From assembly GCF_023273895.1 (NCBI RefSeq), contig NZ_CP096883.1, positions 3,720,001 to 3,784,000 of the forward strand: 64,000 nt of DNA. The letters run 5' to 3'. The position numbers and the translations under genes are program-made. Below, one piece after another: positions 43,057 to 51,361 of this stretch; position 1 is the first letter of the stretch; every line of letters begins with the position of its first letter. The stretch is from Sphingobacterium sp. PCS056 (lineage in GTDB: Bacteria > Bacteroidota > Bacteroidia > Sphingobacteriales > Sphingobacteriaceae). The notes under the pieces are model-generated. The model was not told where the DNA came from. It saw only the letters and a list, made by a program, of their open reading frames with translations, and searched no databases.

Positions 43057-43506
43057 TTACTTATACGAGTTGATGGATTGGGATACTTTCCAGTTGCCGC
43101 CATCATTGACCAAGGTGACTAAGTCGGTCTTGGTAAATCCTTCAAATTGTTGGGTCACTTTTGCAAGCATATAATCACTTGACTGCTCAACGATTGTGGT
43201 GCTTGTCTTACAATTTAACTGCTCGCCTTTTTGTTTTTTCAAAAAGGAAATAACTTCTGAACGGCTGTTGGTTTGATCATTTGATGCACGTACTTTTTGA
43301 CTGAAGTCGGATGTAAACAATTGCTCTACTCCTGCTGACTGTCCTTCGGTCATAACGGCTACGTAATGATCAATGGCTAGATCCGATGTGGATAGGTTGA
43401 CAGTTGCTTTTTTAGAGTTGTCTCCTGCTGGTTTTGCTGCTGCCATAGTGAAAGTAGATACTGCGATCAAGGCTGCTGCTGCGAATGTTTTTGCTAAAGT
43501 TTTCAT
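43057..43506 (-). CDS. secreted NTF2-like protein (paralogue 3 of 4)
   Basis: 149 aa with signal peptide MKTLAKTFAAAALIAVSTFTMAA and the family's mature part ('STSDLAIDHYVAVMTEGQSAGVEQLFTSDFSQKVRASNDQ', ending 'GNWKVSQSINSYK'). It is nearest to copy 1 in sequence. Copies 2 and 3 flank the GH43 pair as direct repeats of some 650 bp including promoter and terminator, so homologous recombination between them could delete the GH43 genes. Its stop lies beside the plus-strand GH43 terminator. Confidence 0.75.
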   Translation of the reverse strand: MKTLAKTFAAAALIAVSTFTMAAAKPAGDNSKKATVNLSTSDLAIDHYVAVMTEGQSAGVEQLFTSDFSQKVRASNDQTNSRSEVISFLKKQKGEQLNCKTSTTIVEQSSDYMLAKVTQQFEGFTKTDLVTLVNDGGNWKVSQSINSYK

Positions 43507-43552
43507 ATTGTCTTTATGTTATATTGTTAATTTTTTATTTTAGTTGTTGATT

Positions 43553-43639
43553 CAAAAGTAGGGTGTAAATCGTCCCTACCCTATGGCAGTTAGATTAAAC
43601 CAACTAAAAACTCGGTGAATGGTGGAAATAGGTAGGTGA
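43553..43639 (-). promoter_or_regulatory. conserved promoter block upstream of NTF2-like copy 3
   Basis: Same block as at 31550 and 40064: TACTTTTG (complement of 43553-43560), ACCCTATGGCA-type middle, and the ACTCGGTGAATGGTGGAAAT part. Confidence 0.6.
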
Positions 43640-43646
43640 AGGTCAC

Positions 43647-43676
43647 AAAAAAAACCGCTTGGTCATCCAAGCGGTT
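43647..43676 (-). terminator. terminator of Rpn gene copy 3
   Basis: AACCGCTTGG (43653-43662) pairs perfectly with CCAAGCGGTT (43667-43676) around a 4-base loop; A-rich flanks give a T-run on the minus strand. Confidence 0.8.
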
Positions 43677-43698
43677 CTGTATATTTTGAAAATATGTT

Positions 43699-44631
43699 CT
43701 ACTTCAGTTTTTCGATTTCCTCGATGGCAAGACCGGTACCCTTAGCAATATCTGCTACAGGTAAACCCATTTTCTTAAATTCTAATGCAATAGCAAGCTT
43801 TTCTGCCTTAAGCTTAGCACGCTCTTCTAAACGCCCTTTCTCAATGCCTTTAGCAATACCTTGCTTCTCTGCTTTATCCAATAAATATTCTTGAGTGCCC
43901 ATTATATTACTCCTTCCTAATTTGTTTTCAATTTCTGACTCAAATATAGCTAAACTACCCTGATTTTCAAAGCGTACGTAATACGTTAAAAAATTATAGA
44001 GACCCTGACGCGTACTCTTATCCATTTTGCGACTCATCATCTCATCATACAGATCATGCTTGATATCCTTCAGTTTTTCGTCACTGATATTTTTATTCTT
44101 GATAGCCAGTAATGTAGTTAAAACTACGACTGAAAAGGGATTACTATTTGAACGTAACGCTACCTCATCTTGATGCAACACCTTGTAACTATTAAAACGG
44201 TAATGGAGAATGGTGCCCATGAACTCTTTAACATAAATAGATGGATGGTAACTTTGGTTATCGTCGGCAAGAATGGCAATGGCAGAGATTGGAACCTGAT
44301 ACTTATCGGATATTTTATAGTAATATCGAAACATGCGCTCTGCAAGATCTCCCTTGCCTCTACTGGACTGTACCTCAATATGGCACAGCACAAACTGCTC
44401 ACCACCGTCTTTCAAATAGACTTTGACCAACTTATCTACAAAACGTACTCCCTTGCCGTTGGGCTCTGGAGGAAATAAGGACTCAAACTCTTTGTCTAAA
44501 TAATCAAAGGGTTTACTCAAATCGAATATATCTGCTGCATCGGCAAAGAAAAACGCTAAAAAATGTGCAAAAGTCTGCTCTATAATAGACTTCCAGAGCA
44601 GATCATCAACGCGATTGGAAGATGTACTCAT
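43699..44631 (-). CDS. Rpn/YhgA-like PD-(D/E)XK protein (copy 3)
   Basis: 310 aa. The N-terminal body differs from the other two: 'DDLLWKSIIEQTFAHFLAFFFADAADIFDLSKPFDYLDKEFESLF', then 'FVLCHIEVQSSRGKGDLAERMFRYYYKISDKY' with the E-x-Q nuclease motif, and 'PFSVVVLTTLLAIKNK'. This is the YhgA/PDDEXK type with a cyclic architecture, distinct from the PDDEXK_2 body at 37010. Yet the last 35 residues ('LEFKKMGLPVADIAKGTGLAIEEIEKLK') and terminator are nearly the same as at 37010. Nuclease and recombination roles are from family knowledge. Confidence 0.82.
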   Translation of the reverse strand: MSTSSNRVDDLLWKSIIEQTFAHFLAFFFADAADIFDLSKPFDYLDKEFESLFPPEPNGKGVRFVDKLVKVYLKDGGEQFVLCHIEVQSSRGKGDLAERMFRYYYKISDKYQVPISAIAILADDNQSYHPSIYVKEFMGTILHYRFNSYKVLHQDEVALRSNSNPFSVVVLTTLLAIKNKNISDEKLKDIKHDLYDEMMSRKMDKSTRQGLYNFLTYYVRFENQGSLAIFESEIENKLGRSNIMGTQEYLLDKAEKQGIAKGIEKGRLEERAKLKAEKLAIALEFKKMGLPVADIAKGTGLAIEEIEKLK

Positions 44632-44970
44632 AATAAATTGCTTATAATAAGGTTACTATAGTAAAGATACAAAATAAAGAAGAGAAATGCTAATATTTTT
44701 AGTAGATAAAATCTGTGAGAAAATGGGAAATTTAAAGGATAGTGAGCGCGAAGCTTGTTGTGCTTCTAATCATGTTGGAGAGCGATTAAAAAATAAACAA
44801 TCATCGGTACAAAACGGTATATTTAATTCAATAGAAGAATAAATAATTTACTAACATGAGGAACTCCGTTGTATAAGACTGTTAATGAATTTTAGTACAA
44901 TGCAACATTTGCTTAAATATATCTTATTTTAGGTTCAAAAATCTGACTTTAGGTTGTAAATTAAAATATA
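44632..44970. other. gap without gene
   Basis: About 340 AT-rich bases between the minus-strand Rpn gene and the plus-strand methyltransferase. Promoters for both are expected here. No repeat, RNA gene or clear promoter motif was seen. Confidence 0.4.
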
Positions 44971-45714
44971 ATGATTGATAAATTATACCAGGATTTAAAT
45001 TTGGTGCAATTCTATGACTATGATAATCCATGGTCAGAGAGTTATGATGTGATAAGTAATTTCGTAAAAATAGATGATAGCGTTTTAGATATAGGCTGCG
45101 GCACAGGTACATTAGCAAGCGAGCTTATCCATAGATGTAAAGAAATATACGCTTTGGATATATCTGTAGAGATGTTAACAAGAGCAAAGGAAAAAACATT
45201 AAACGTCAATTGGATCCATGCTAGTGCTTCATCATTTTCATTTGATAAGAAGTTTGATTTCATTTTTTTATCGGGTCATAGCTTTCAGACGCTGTTAACT
45301 GAAAATGATCGTTTAAAACTCTTGAAAAATATCGAAAATCACTTAAAAGATGATGGAACTTTCGTTTTTGATAGTCGAAATCCATTAGTGCAAGAATGGA
45401 CTACATGGGGAGAAAAAGAGTCGATTCGATATTTTAAGCATCCTAATTACGGAATCATAAAAGCATGGAATGATTGGGAAGCGAAAGATGAAATTATAAC
45501 ATACCAAACCTTTTATGAGGTTTTGCATACTGATAAAAGGTGGGTGGCTTCTTCTCAGATTTCTTTCCCTATGAAAGAAGAAATTTATTCATTACTTGAT
45601 CAAGCAGAATTAAGTGTTAAACATTTGTACGGTGACTGGCAATTAAATCCATATACGGACAAAAGTAATGAAATGATTTTTGTAGGAAGTAAAAGAATAA
45701 TCAGTCTTAAATGA
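44971..45714 (+). CDS. class I SAM-dependent methyltransferase
   Basis: 247 aa. Motif I 'VLDIGCGTGTLASEL' (38-52) binds S-adenosylmethionine; the acidic motif II 'EIYALDISVEMLTRAKEK' and motif 'FDFIFLSGHSFQTLL' follow as in small-molecule methyltransferases (Methyltransf_25/11 type). The acceptor cannot be predicted. The end of the protein is beta-rich ('ASSQISFPMKEEIYSLLDQAELSVKHLYGDW'), as in SAM enzymes with a cap. The next gene, a hydrolase, starts about 60 bp later in the same direction and may be co-transcribed. The call for the fold is firm. Confidence 0.9.
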   Translation: MIDKLYQDLNLVQFYDYDNPWSESYDVISNFVKIDDSVLDIGCGTGTLASELIHRCKEIYALDISVEMLTRAKEKTLNVNWIHASASSFSFDKKFDFIFLSGHSFQTLLTENDRLKLLKNIENHLKDDGTFVFDSRNPLVQEWTTWGEKESIRYFKHPNYGIIKAWNDWEAKDEIITYQTFYEVLHTDKRWVASSQISFPMKEEIYSLLDQAELSVKHLYGDWQLNPYTDKSNEMIFVGSKRIISLK

Positions 45715-45773
45715 TATTAAGGATTTAATGAAATTAACCTGTTTTTATAGTGCACATACCGAAATTAAAAAAA

Positions 45774-46730
45774 ATGGATAAAAACCGTCCTTCACTCATA
45801 AAGAGAATAGCAAAAATATTCTTGAAAACAATCATCGGAATTGTAGTGATAATCGCTATCCTACTCCTTGCTACATTCGTAATTCATCGGATCAATTTAA
45901 GTCGCGAAGCCGATAAAATTGAAGATTATGGTCAAAAAATAAAAATTTTTGACGGTACCATGAATGTGACAATAGATGGACAGGGTGCAGATACGATCGT
46001 ATTACTCACGGGATTTGGAACGGCAAGCCCAAGATTGGATTTTGAACCACTGATCAGAGAATTAGACCAGAAATATACCGTAATCACGATTGAACCTTTT
46101 GGTTATGGATTGAGCAGTGAAACAAAGCGTGAACGCAGTTTGAATAATATGGCGGAAGAAATCCACGAAGTGGTGAAGCAATTAAATCTTAACCGTTTTA
46201 TATTAATGGGGCATTCCATTGCCGGGCTTTACAGCTTAGCATACATCAACAAGTATCCAGGTGAAGCAACCGCTTTTGTAGGCATTGATAGCAGTGTGCC
46301 AACACAACCGTGGCCGGGGTATAATTCGGCACCTATGGATTTTTTAGCCAAAGCAGGTGTAATGCGTGCATTTTTAAAGTTTTTTGGAGAGGAAAAACCT
46401 AAAGACGAATCAGAAGCACACCGTTTTGAACAAAAACACATGATTACGATGAAAGTAACCGGAAATAATACTTTGGACAGAGAAGCAACATCATTGAGTA
46501 ATAGTTTTAAAGATGCTCAAAAACTAGCTTTCCCGAAGGATTTGCCTGTTTTATTATTTGCGGACAAAAACTCAGCTGTCAAAGGCTGGACAGAACTGCA
46601 CCAAGAGCAAGCCAACAGCGTGGATAAGGGAAAACTCATCTTACTGCCGGGTTCTCATTATCTACATCATACTCAGTCGAAACGCATTGTAGCAGAGCTT
46701 GAGTCGTTTTTAGGAAAACAAAATAATTGA
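45774..46730 (+). CDS. membrane-anchored alpha/beta hydrolase
   Basis: 318 aa from ATG 45774 (MDKNRPSLIK); a GTG 24 bases earlier is a less likely start. One membrane helix lies at about 15-36 ('IFLKTIIGIVVIIAILLLATFVI'), followed by an alpha/beta hydrolase domain outside or facing the periplasm. The nucleophile elbow is 'LMGHSIAGLYS' near residue 146; the late 'LLPGSHYLHHTQS' gives the catalytic His, and the Asp lies in the 'LPVLLFADKNS' region. The natural substrate is unknown, esters or peptides being usual. It follows a methyltransferase in the same direction. Confidence 0.85.
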   Translation: MDKNRPSLIKRIAKIFLKTIIGIVVIIAILLLATFVIHRINLSREADKIEDYGQKIKIFDGTMNVTIDGQGADTIVLLTGFGTASPRLDFEPLIRELDQKYTVITIEPFGYGLSSETKRERSLNNMAEEIHEVVKQLNLNRFILMGHSIAGLYSLAYINKYPGEATAFVGIDSSVPTQPWPGYNSAPMDFLAKAGVMRAFLKFFGEEKPKDESEAHRFEQKHMITMKVTGNNTLDREATSLSNSFKDAQKLAFPKDLPVLLFADKNSAVKGWTELHQEQANSVDKGKLILLPGSHYLHHTQSKRIVAELESFLGKQNN

Positions 46731-46939
46731 GCAGAATATAACTGCAATTATTGTGGTAAAGAATGTAGGTTATGAATTTTAGTAGAAAACAACTAGAACA
46801 ACTTGTCGGCATGACTCATGAGGATTTGCTTTTCTTCGCTTCATGACTAAAAGAAAAGTTTATTCTAATAAGCAGATATACTAGAATATCGAAAGCAGAA
46901 AACTACCTTTCATACAGAAGGAATGATCTGGAATTGCAC

Positions 46940-47015
46940 AAAAAAAACCGCTTGGTCATCCCAGCGGTTTTATACATTTTATTTTGATGTTCTATGTCAG
47001 TTTTTTGATATTTTC
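46940..47015 (-). pseudogene. orphan 3' tail of an Rpn-like gene
   Basis: The Rpn terminator (AACCGCTTGG with CCAGCGGTT) and the adjoining sequence ending the gene (TTCTATGTCAGTTTTTTGAT, compare TTCTACTTCAGTTTTTCGAT at 37010 and 43699) are present, but the body is missing; the TPR gene's end adjoins directly. The hairpin may now serve that TPR gene as terminator. Confidence 0.75.
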
Positions 47016-47019
47016 AATG

Positions 47020-49551
47020 TTACTTTTTGTTCAATTTCTGTAAACGTTCTTTTGCTGACGGAATGATATCATCATCTTTTTCTTCATAATTTTCAATGAC
47101 ACTTTCCAACGTACTCTTTGCTTGCAAAGCATTGCCTTTACGCGCATAGCTATCAGCAAGCAATAGGAAACTCTTAGCTTCCCAGTATGCATTTTCTTCA
47201 TTACTGTTAATCACCTCAAAAGCTGTTTCAATGGCTTTGTCGTATTCCTTGTTATCATACTGCAGTTGCCCAACACGGTATCGCGCTTCTGCGCCAACCG
47301 CCTTTTGGCTCTTCAGAGCAGCCAAATTGAGTTCCTTCAGGGCAGACACGATGTTCTTTTGTTGTAGCAATACCCTTCCACTGTATAAATGAGCTCTGGC
47401 AATTTCCTCCTGCGATGCGCCATCGTAATCCTTGATCAACTTCACATACTTGGCCATCTGCTCCATATCGCCGAGTTCGAAATAACAGATCATCAGGTTA
47501 CTTATTGCATAACCATAGTTCTTTTTATACTCTGAATTGAGCTCCAATTTTTTGAGATGCACAATTGCCTCGTTGTATTCTTTTAGATCCAGGTATAGCG
47601 CAGCAACTGTCAGCAAGGTATTTTCAGTATACTTGCTTGTCCAGTCATTCAGGATGATATTCAGATCGTGCAGTGCTTCCTTTGGATGCCCAGTGCGGTA
47701 TGAACTCACACCGCGGATATAACGGGCATATTTTTCTTGTTTGGGTTTCGGAAATTTATCAAAATAAGCATTGATGGCTTCGACCGAAGCTGCGTATTGC
47801 TGCTTGGCAAACAGAGATTGGGCTGCTTGAAAAGCCATATTGTCTTGCTCCGCAGGACTCAAATTACTGACATTGGTGCCGATAGCGTAATGAATATAGC
47901 TTGTAGCATCCCCTTGGTCTAGATAGATGTTTTCAATAAAACGCATCGCTTGCTGTGCCTCATTGGTTTTGGAATATTTCTCCACAACACTTTTGAAAGT
48001 GGCTTTCGCCGCTTCGGATTCATCTTTATTATACTGCACGAGCCCTATGGTCATCAATGCACGGGGTACATAGCTGCTGCGCGGGTACTTTTCGATCATC
48101 CGTTGCAATCCATCGATAGCGCGATCATAATCTCCCGTAGTGAAATACGTATAGGGAATCTCAAAGGCGGCGTCATCAGCATAGTTAGAACTCGGAAATT
48201 GTTTCAAAACAGACTGCAGAATCTTTAGCTTGGTTTGATGGTCTCCCTGCAATCCAAAGATAACTCCGCGTTGGAACAACGCATAATCCTGATTGGAAGT
48301 TTTGCTGTTGATAAGCTGGTCATAATATTGGTTGGCACGGTCGTAATTTCGCATGGATAAATAGGAATCGCCCAAACGTGCGATTACGTCATGACGTATT
48401 TTTTCATCTAGCGAACTTCCCTCGACTGCCAAAAAGCGTTCAAAATAATCGGCCGACATATGAAAACTGTTATTTCTGAACGCTGCATAAGCCAACCCAT
48501 AGTTTGCATAGTTATATACGTCGGTGTTTTTTGCAACAGGCAATCGTAGGAATCTGGAGAAGTTTTCTACTGCCTCTCCGTATTTGCGTACTTCATACAT
48601 CGCTTCTGCTTTCCAATACGTAGCCAGTGCTGCCATTTTTGCATCGATCGGGAATTTTTCCGATCTCATGAATATCGATATGCTATTTTCAAAAGCACGC
48701 TCGTTATAAAACTCGAGTCCGCGATAGTACGTTGCTTTCTGATAGGTAGCATCCGCTTCCCGCCCTCGATCTTTCAAAGATTCCAGCAGACTTACTCCGG
48801 TATGGAAATTGCTCGTGCCCAACAAGATTTGAGCGGATAATATTTCCGCACTTTCTTGTGTTTGAGCGCCCGGTTCACGACCTCCATATTCTTGAACAAT
48901 ATACTTCTCGAGAACTTTCTGAGCGGCTTGGGTGGAGTCCATTGCATACAACACCTTGGCGTAGTTAAATAACGCATCTGCTTTCAACTGGAGGTCGAAA
49001 TCTAGTTTCATCGCTTTGACAAATGCATTTCGTGCTTGTTGCTTATCGCCGGTTTCTAGGGCAATATGACCCAGAGTAATGATCGACCCCTGATAAAAGG
49101 CATCAGAAGCATCCAGTGACTTCAAAATAGAGGCCGCTCTTGTATATTCACGTTCTTGGTAAGCCAGATAGCTGATACGGTAATTCTCAATATTGCTACT
49201 TAAAGCGTTTGGATGCTGTTTAAGCAATTTAGTGTAATAAGCTTGTTTGAATGTCTTATTTGCAAAATAAGTAGCCGTGGCTATTTGGCGTAGCTCTGTC
49301 TCAATGGCTTCCCGATTGATAAGACTCATATCTGGGCTCCTGCGAACCTTTACGGCATCGGCCAGCACAGGTCGGTAGTCGCGTACGACATCAATGGAAT
49401 CCACCGTTTTAATTTGATATTCGTCCAGTTGTTGCTTTTCGATCTGCTGTTTCTCTACTTGCTGCCCATAGCCCGTAACCATCAAAGTTGAAATCGCTAC
49501 AGTAAATAGGTATTTCAGGTAGTTGTGGTCAATTCTTTTTATCAATATCAT
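47020..49551 (-). CDS. large exported TPR-repeat protein
   Basis: 843 aa with an N-terminal signal (about residues 1-30, ending TGYGQQ). After a charged linker ('IDVVRDYRPVLADAVKVRRSPDM') the protein is almost all tetratricopeptide repeats, for example 'DDAAFEIPYTYFTTGDYDRAIDGLQRMIEKYPRSSYVPRALMTIGLVQYN' and 'RYRVGQLQYDNKEYDKAIETAFEVINSNEENAYWEAKSFLLLADSYARKGNALQAKSTLESVIENY'. The arrangement is like the periplasmic TPR proteins (CpoB/YbgF or BamD-like) that Bacteroidota carry in large form, and so may help envelope assembly. It is a single gene with a borrowed Rpn hairpin behind it. Confidence 0.82.
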   Translation of the reverse strand: MILIKRIDHNYLKYLFTVAISTLMVTGYGQQVEKQQIEKQQLDEYQIKTVDSIDVVRDYRPVLADAVKVRRSPDMSLINREAIETELRQIATATYFANKTFKQAYYTKLLKQHPNALSSNIENYRISYLAYQEREYTRAASILKSLDASDAFYQGSIITLGHIALETGDKQQARNAFVKAMKLDFDLQLKADALFNYAKVLYAMDSTQAAQKVLEKYIVQEYGGREPGAQTQESAEILSAQILLGTSNFHTGVSLLESLKDRGREADATYQKATYYRGLEFYNERAFENSISIFMRSEKFPIDAKMAALATYWKAEAMYEVRKYGEAVENFSRFLRLPVAKNTDVYNYANYGLAYAAFRNNSFHMSADYFERFLAVEGSSLDEKIRHDVIARLGDSYLSMRNYDRANQYYDQLINSKTSNQDYALFQRGVIFGLQGDHQTKLKILQSVLKQFPSSNYADDAAFEIPYTYFTTGDYDRAIDGLQRMIEKYPRSSYVPRALMTIGLVQYNKDESEAAKATFKSVVEKYSKTNEAQQAMRFIENIYLDQGDATSYIHYAIGTNVSNLSPAEQDNMAFQAAQSLFAKQQYAASVEAINAYFDKFPKPKQEKYARYIRGVSSYRTGHPKEALHDLNIILNDWTSKYTENTLLTVAALYLDLKEYNEAIVHLKKLELNSEYKKNYGYAISNLMICYFELGDMEQMAKYVKLIKDYDGASQEEIARAHLYSGRVLLQQKNIVSALKELNLAALKSQKAVGAEARYRVGQLQYDNKEYDKAIETAFEVINSNEENAYWEAKSFLLLADSYARKGNALQAKSTLESVIENYEEKDDDIIPSAKERLQKLNKK

Positions 49552-50566
49552 TGTTCTTCCGTATTTCTGGGTATTTTCTAAATGTTCCTTTGCCGATGAA
49601 GCTATGTTGTCATCATCCTTTAGCTAGTAGGGTCAAAACTAAAGAATTCTAACAACATTGTGTAAACAGTCATTAAAAGATTGGCCTTTAAGAGGCAATC
49701 TATAAGTCATATCAATCTTATTTCTGAGATCTCCTATTCCTCTGCTTGCTATCAGCAATTGAATTGAAACAATTTTAGAGCCAAGAAGAAAAATAGAAAT
49801 TACAAAATGAATAAAATTTTTGACAACAGCTTGGTTGAGGACCGATCTGTTATTTTTTGTCTTTGCACACTTCCGTTATATTGACAACTTAAAATTATTA
49901 AAATTTGTTATGATTATCTCCTATTAATGATGACTAAAGTGTATAAACAATTTATCATCGAAATCATAGATGCACCGGATTATAAAGATGATTCATCAGA
50001 TAATATATTCAGATATTCTAAAATATACATAGGGAATGAATACACTTACAATATAACATCAACATGCTATCAAAGTTTATCATAAGGGTCAAGTTACCTA
50101 CAATTGCATAATCAAAGGTTCACAAGGTGTTACCTAATCCAGCTTTCATCTACTATATCGAATTGGAAACTGCTATTTATTGAACAATAGGGATATCGAT
50201 CAAAAAAATCACCTACTTGTTTAAATGAGAATCATTTTATGTGAAGTCTATATAAATCATGGATAGATTTTTATCTGTTTCCGCCAATTCTATTTTTTTT
50301 GGGTTTCGTAACGATCTGAGTATATATGGTCTATTGAAAAATTCCAAAGCCTAAACAAGGCTGAATTAGAAAACTACTGAAAACAAGAGTTGCCGAAAAT
50401 CAGTACGGCTTTTCCATGAAAACTCTAAAATAAAATACCCGGAAAAACCGGGTATTTTAATGACAGCAATAATAATCGTTCATTCAACCTTTATATTGAA
50501 ATAAAGGAAATAGTTTTATTTTTAAATTTCGCGGTGACTGCCGTTTCGGTTTTCATGGTACATGAT
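49552..50566. other. 1-kb gap with a short relic
   Basis: Contains no intact gene. A 52-codon frame (49927-50085, MMTKVYKQFIIEIIDAPDYKDD... YIGNEYTYNI) resembles the start of a small candidate immunity protein cut short; a matching frame goes on in pieces downstream. A terminator for the next minus-strand gene lies at 50433-50457. Otherwise AT-rich sequence with no repeats. Confidence 0.45.
50433..50457. terminator. terminator of the PA2169-type gene
   Basis: AAATACCCGG (50433-50442) and CCGGGTATTT (50448-50457) pair perfectly around AAAAA; T-runs occur on both strands. It lies 110 bp after the minus-strand stop at 50567. Confidence 0.8.
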
Positions 50567-51034
50567 TTAAAGCGACACCTCGTCACGCAACATTTTAATG
50601 GCATCATGTGCCTCCAGCTGTTTATCCAACTGCTTTAAAAGTATATTTTTCACCTCAACCGATAATTGATCATTATCCTCTTCCAGAATTTTTTTGTACG
50701 TTTCCTTAAACGCATCCTCTCCCTTTTCACAACTTTCTAATAAACTTTTTCTGTCATTACCTGCAATGGTTACTTTTATGTTCATCCACATTCTAAACAG
50801 TTTACCACTTAACATGGTTGCATCAGTTGGCTGTGCACCTTCTAAAACTACAAAAGGTTTCAGCTCTTCAATAAAATGCTGCGATTGCAAAACATATTTT
50901 GCAAATAATTGCTGTAAACTATCTAAACTTAGCGTATGCGAAAGATCTAAAGCAGTTTTATAACCTTCCACTCGATCATTATTAATTTTTATCAGGTCAT
51001 TGATAATTTCCGGGTTGTTCAAGTGATTTTCCAT
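50567..51034 (-). CDS. PA2169-type four-helix-bundle protein (DUF2383)
   Basis: 155 aa, all helical: 'IINDLIKINNDRVEGYKTALDLS' is the typical beginning of the PA2169/DUF2383 ferritin-like family, followed by 'QQLFAKYVLQSQHFIEELKPFV', 'LSGKLFRMWMNIKVTIAG' and 'LLESCEKGEDAFKETYKKIL'. Members are often induced by stress and may bind metal; the biochemical role is unknown. It is a monocistronic gene with its own terminator. Confidence 0.85.
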   Translation of the reverse strand: MENHLNNPEIINDLIKINNDRVEGYKTALDLSHTLSLDSLQQLFAKYVLQSQHFIEELKPFVVLEGAQPTDATMLSGKLFRMWMNIKVTIAGNDRKSLLESCEKGEDAFKETYKKILEEDNDQLSVEVKNILLKQLDKQLEAHDAIKMLRDEVSL

Positions 51035-51361
51035 AATACATGAGTTACTTTGTAAATATTTCTACTGGAATAACAACCTATCGGAAGAGGAGTTCACTGT
51101 CCTGATTGATTTCAAGTATTAACACCACTATTTGGTAATAAATTACATGGACAACGTATGGCTCCTATTTTTAAAAAAATGATATGCCAAATAATTGATC
51201 CAAAGATCATCTTGATGAAGATATATTTCGCTTTTTTCGATTAGACAATGTTAGGAATGCTTACTGACAAATTTAAACTACACAACATGATCTTCAAAGA
51301 ATATCTTATACATTAAACTCTGCCTACTCCCACTTTTTAAATATGGAATTCGATATAAATA
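51035..51361. other. gap without gene
   Basis: 327 AT-rich bases between the end of the histidine kinase gene and the start of the PA2169-type gene. It should hold the latter's promoter. No motif, repeat or RNA gene was recognised. Confidence 0.4.

Noticed and set aside
46780..46850. Short regulator-like frame starting MNFSRKQLEQLVGMTHEDLL
   Set aside because: It recalls a Crp-type HTH but stops after about 24 codons and has no other part nearby; too short to support as a gene.
50567..51034. Bacterioferritin or Dps
   Set aside because: Ferroxidase ligand pattern is missing; the PA2169/DUF2383 pattern fits better.
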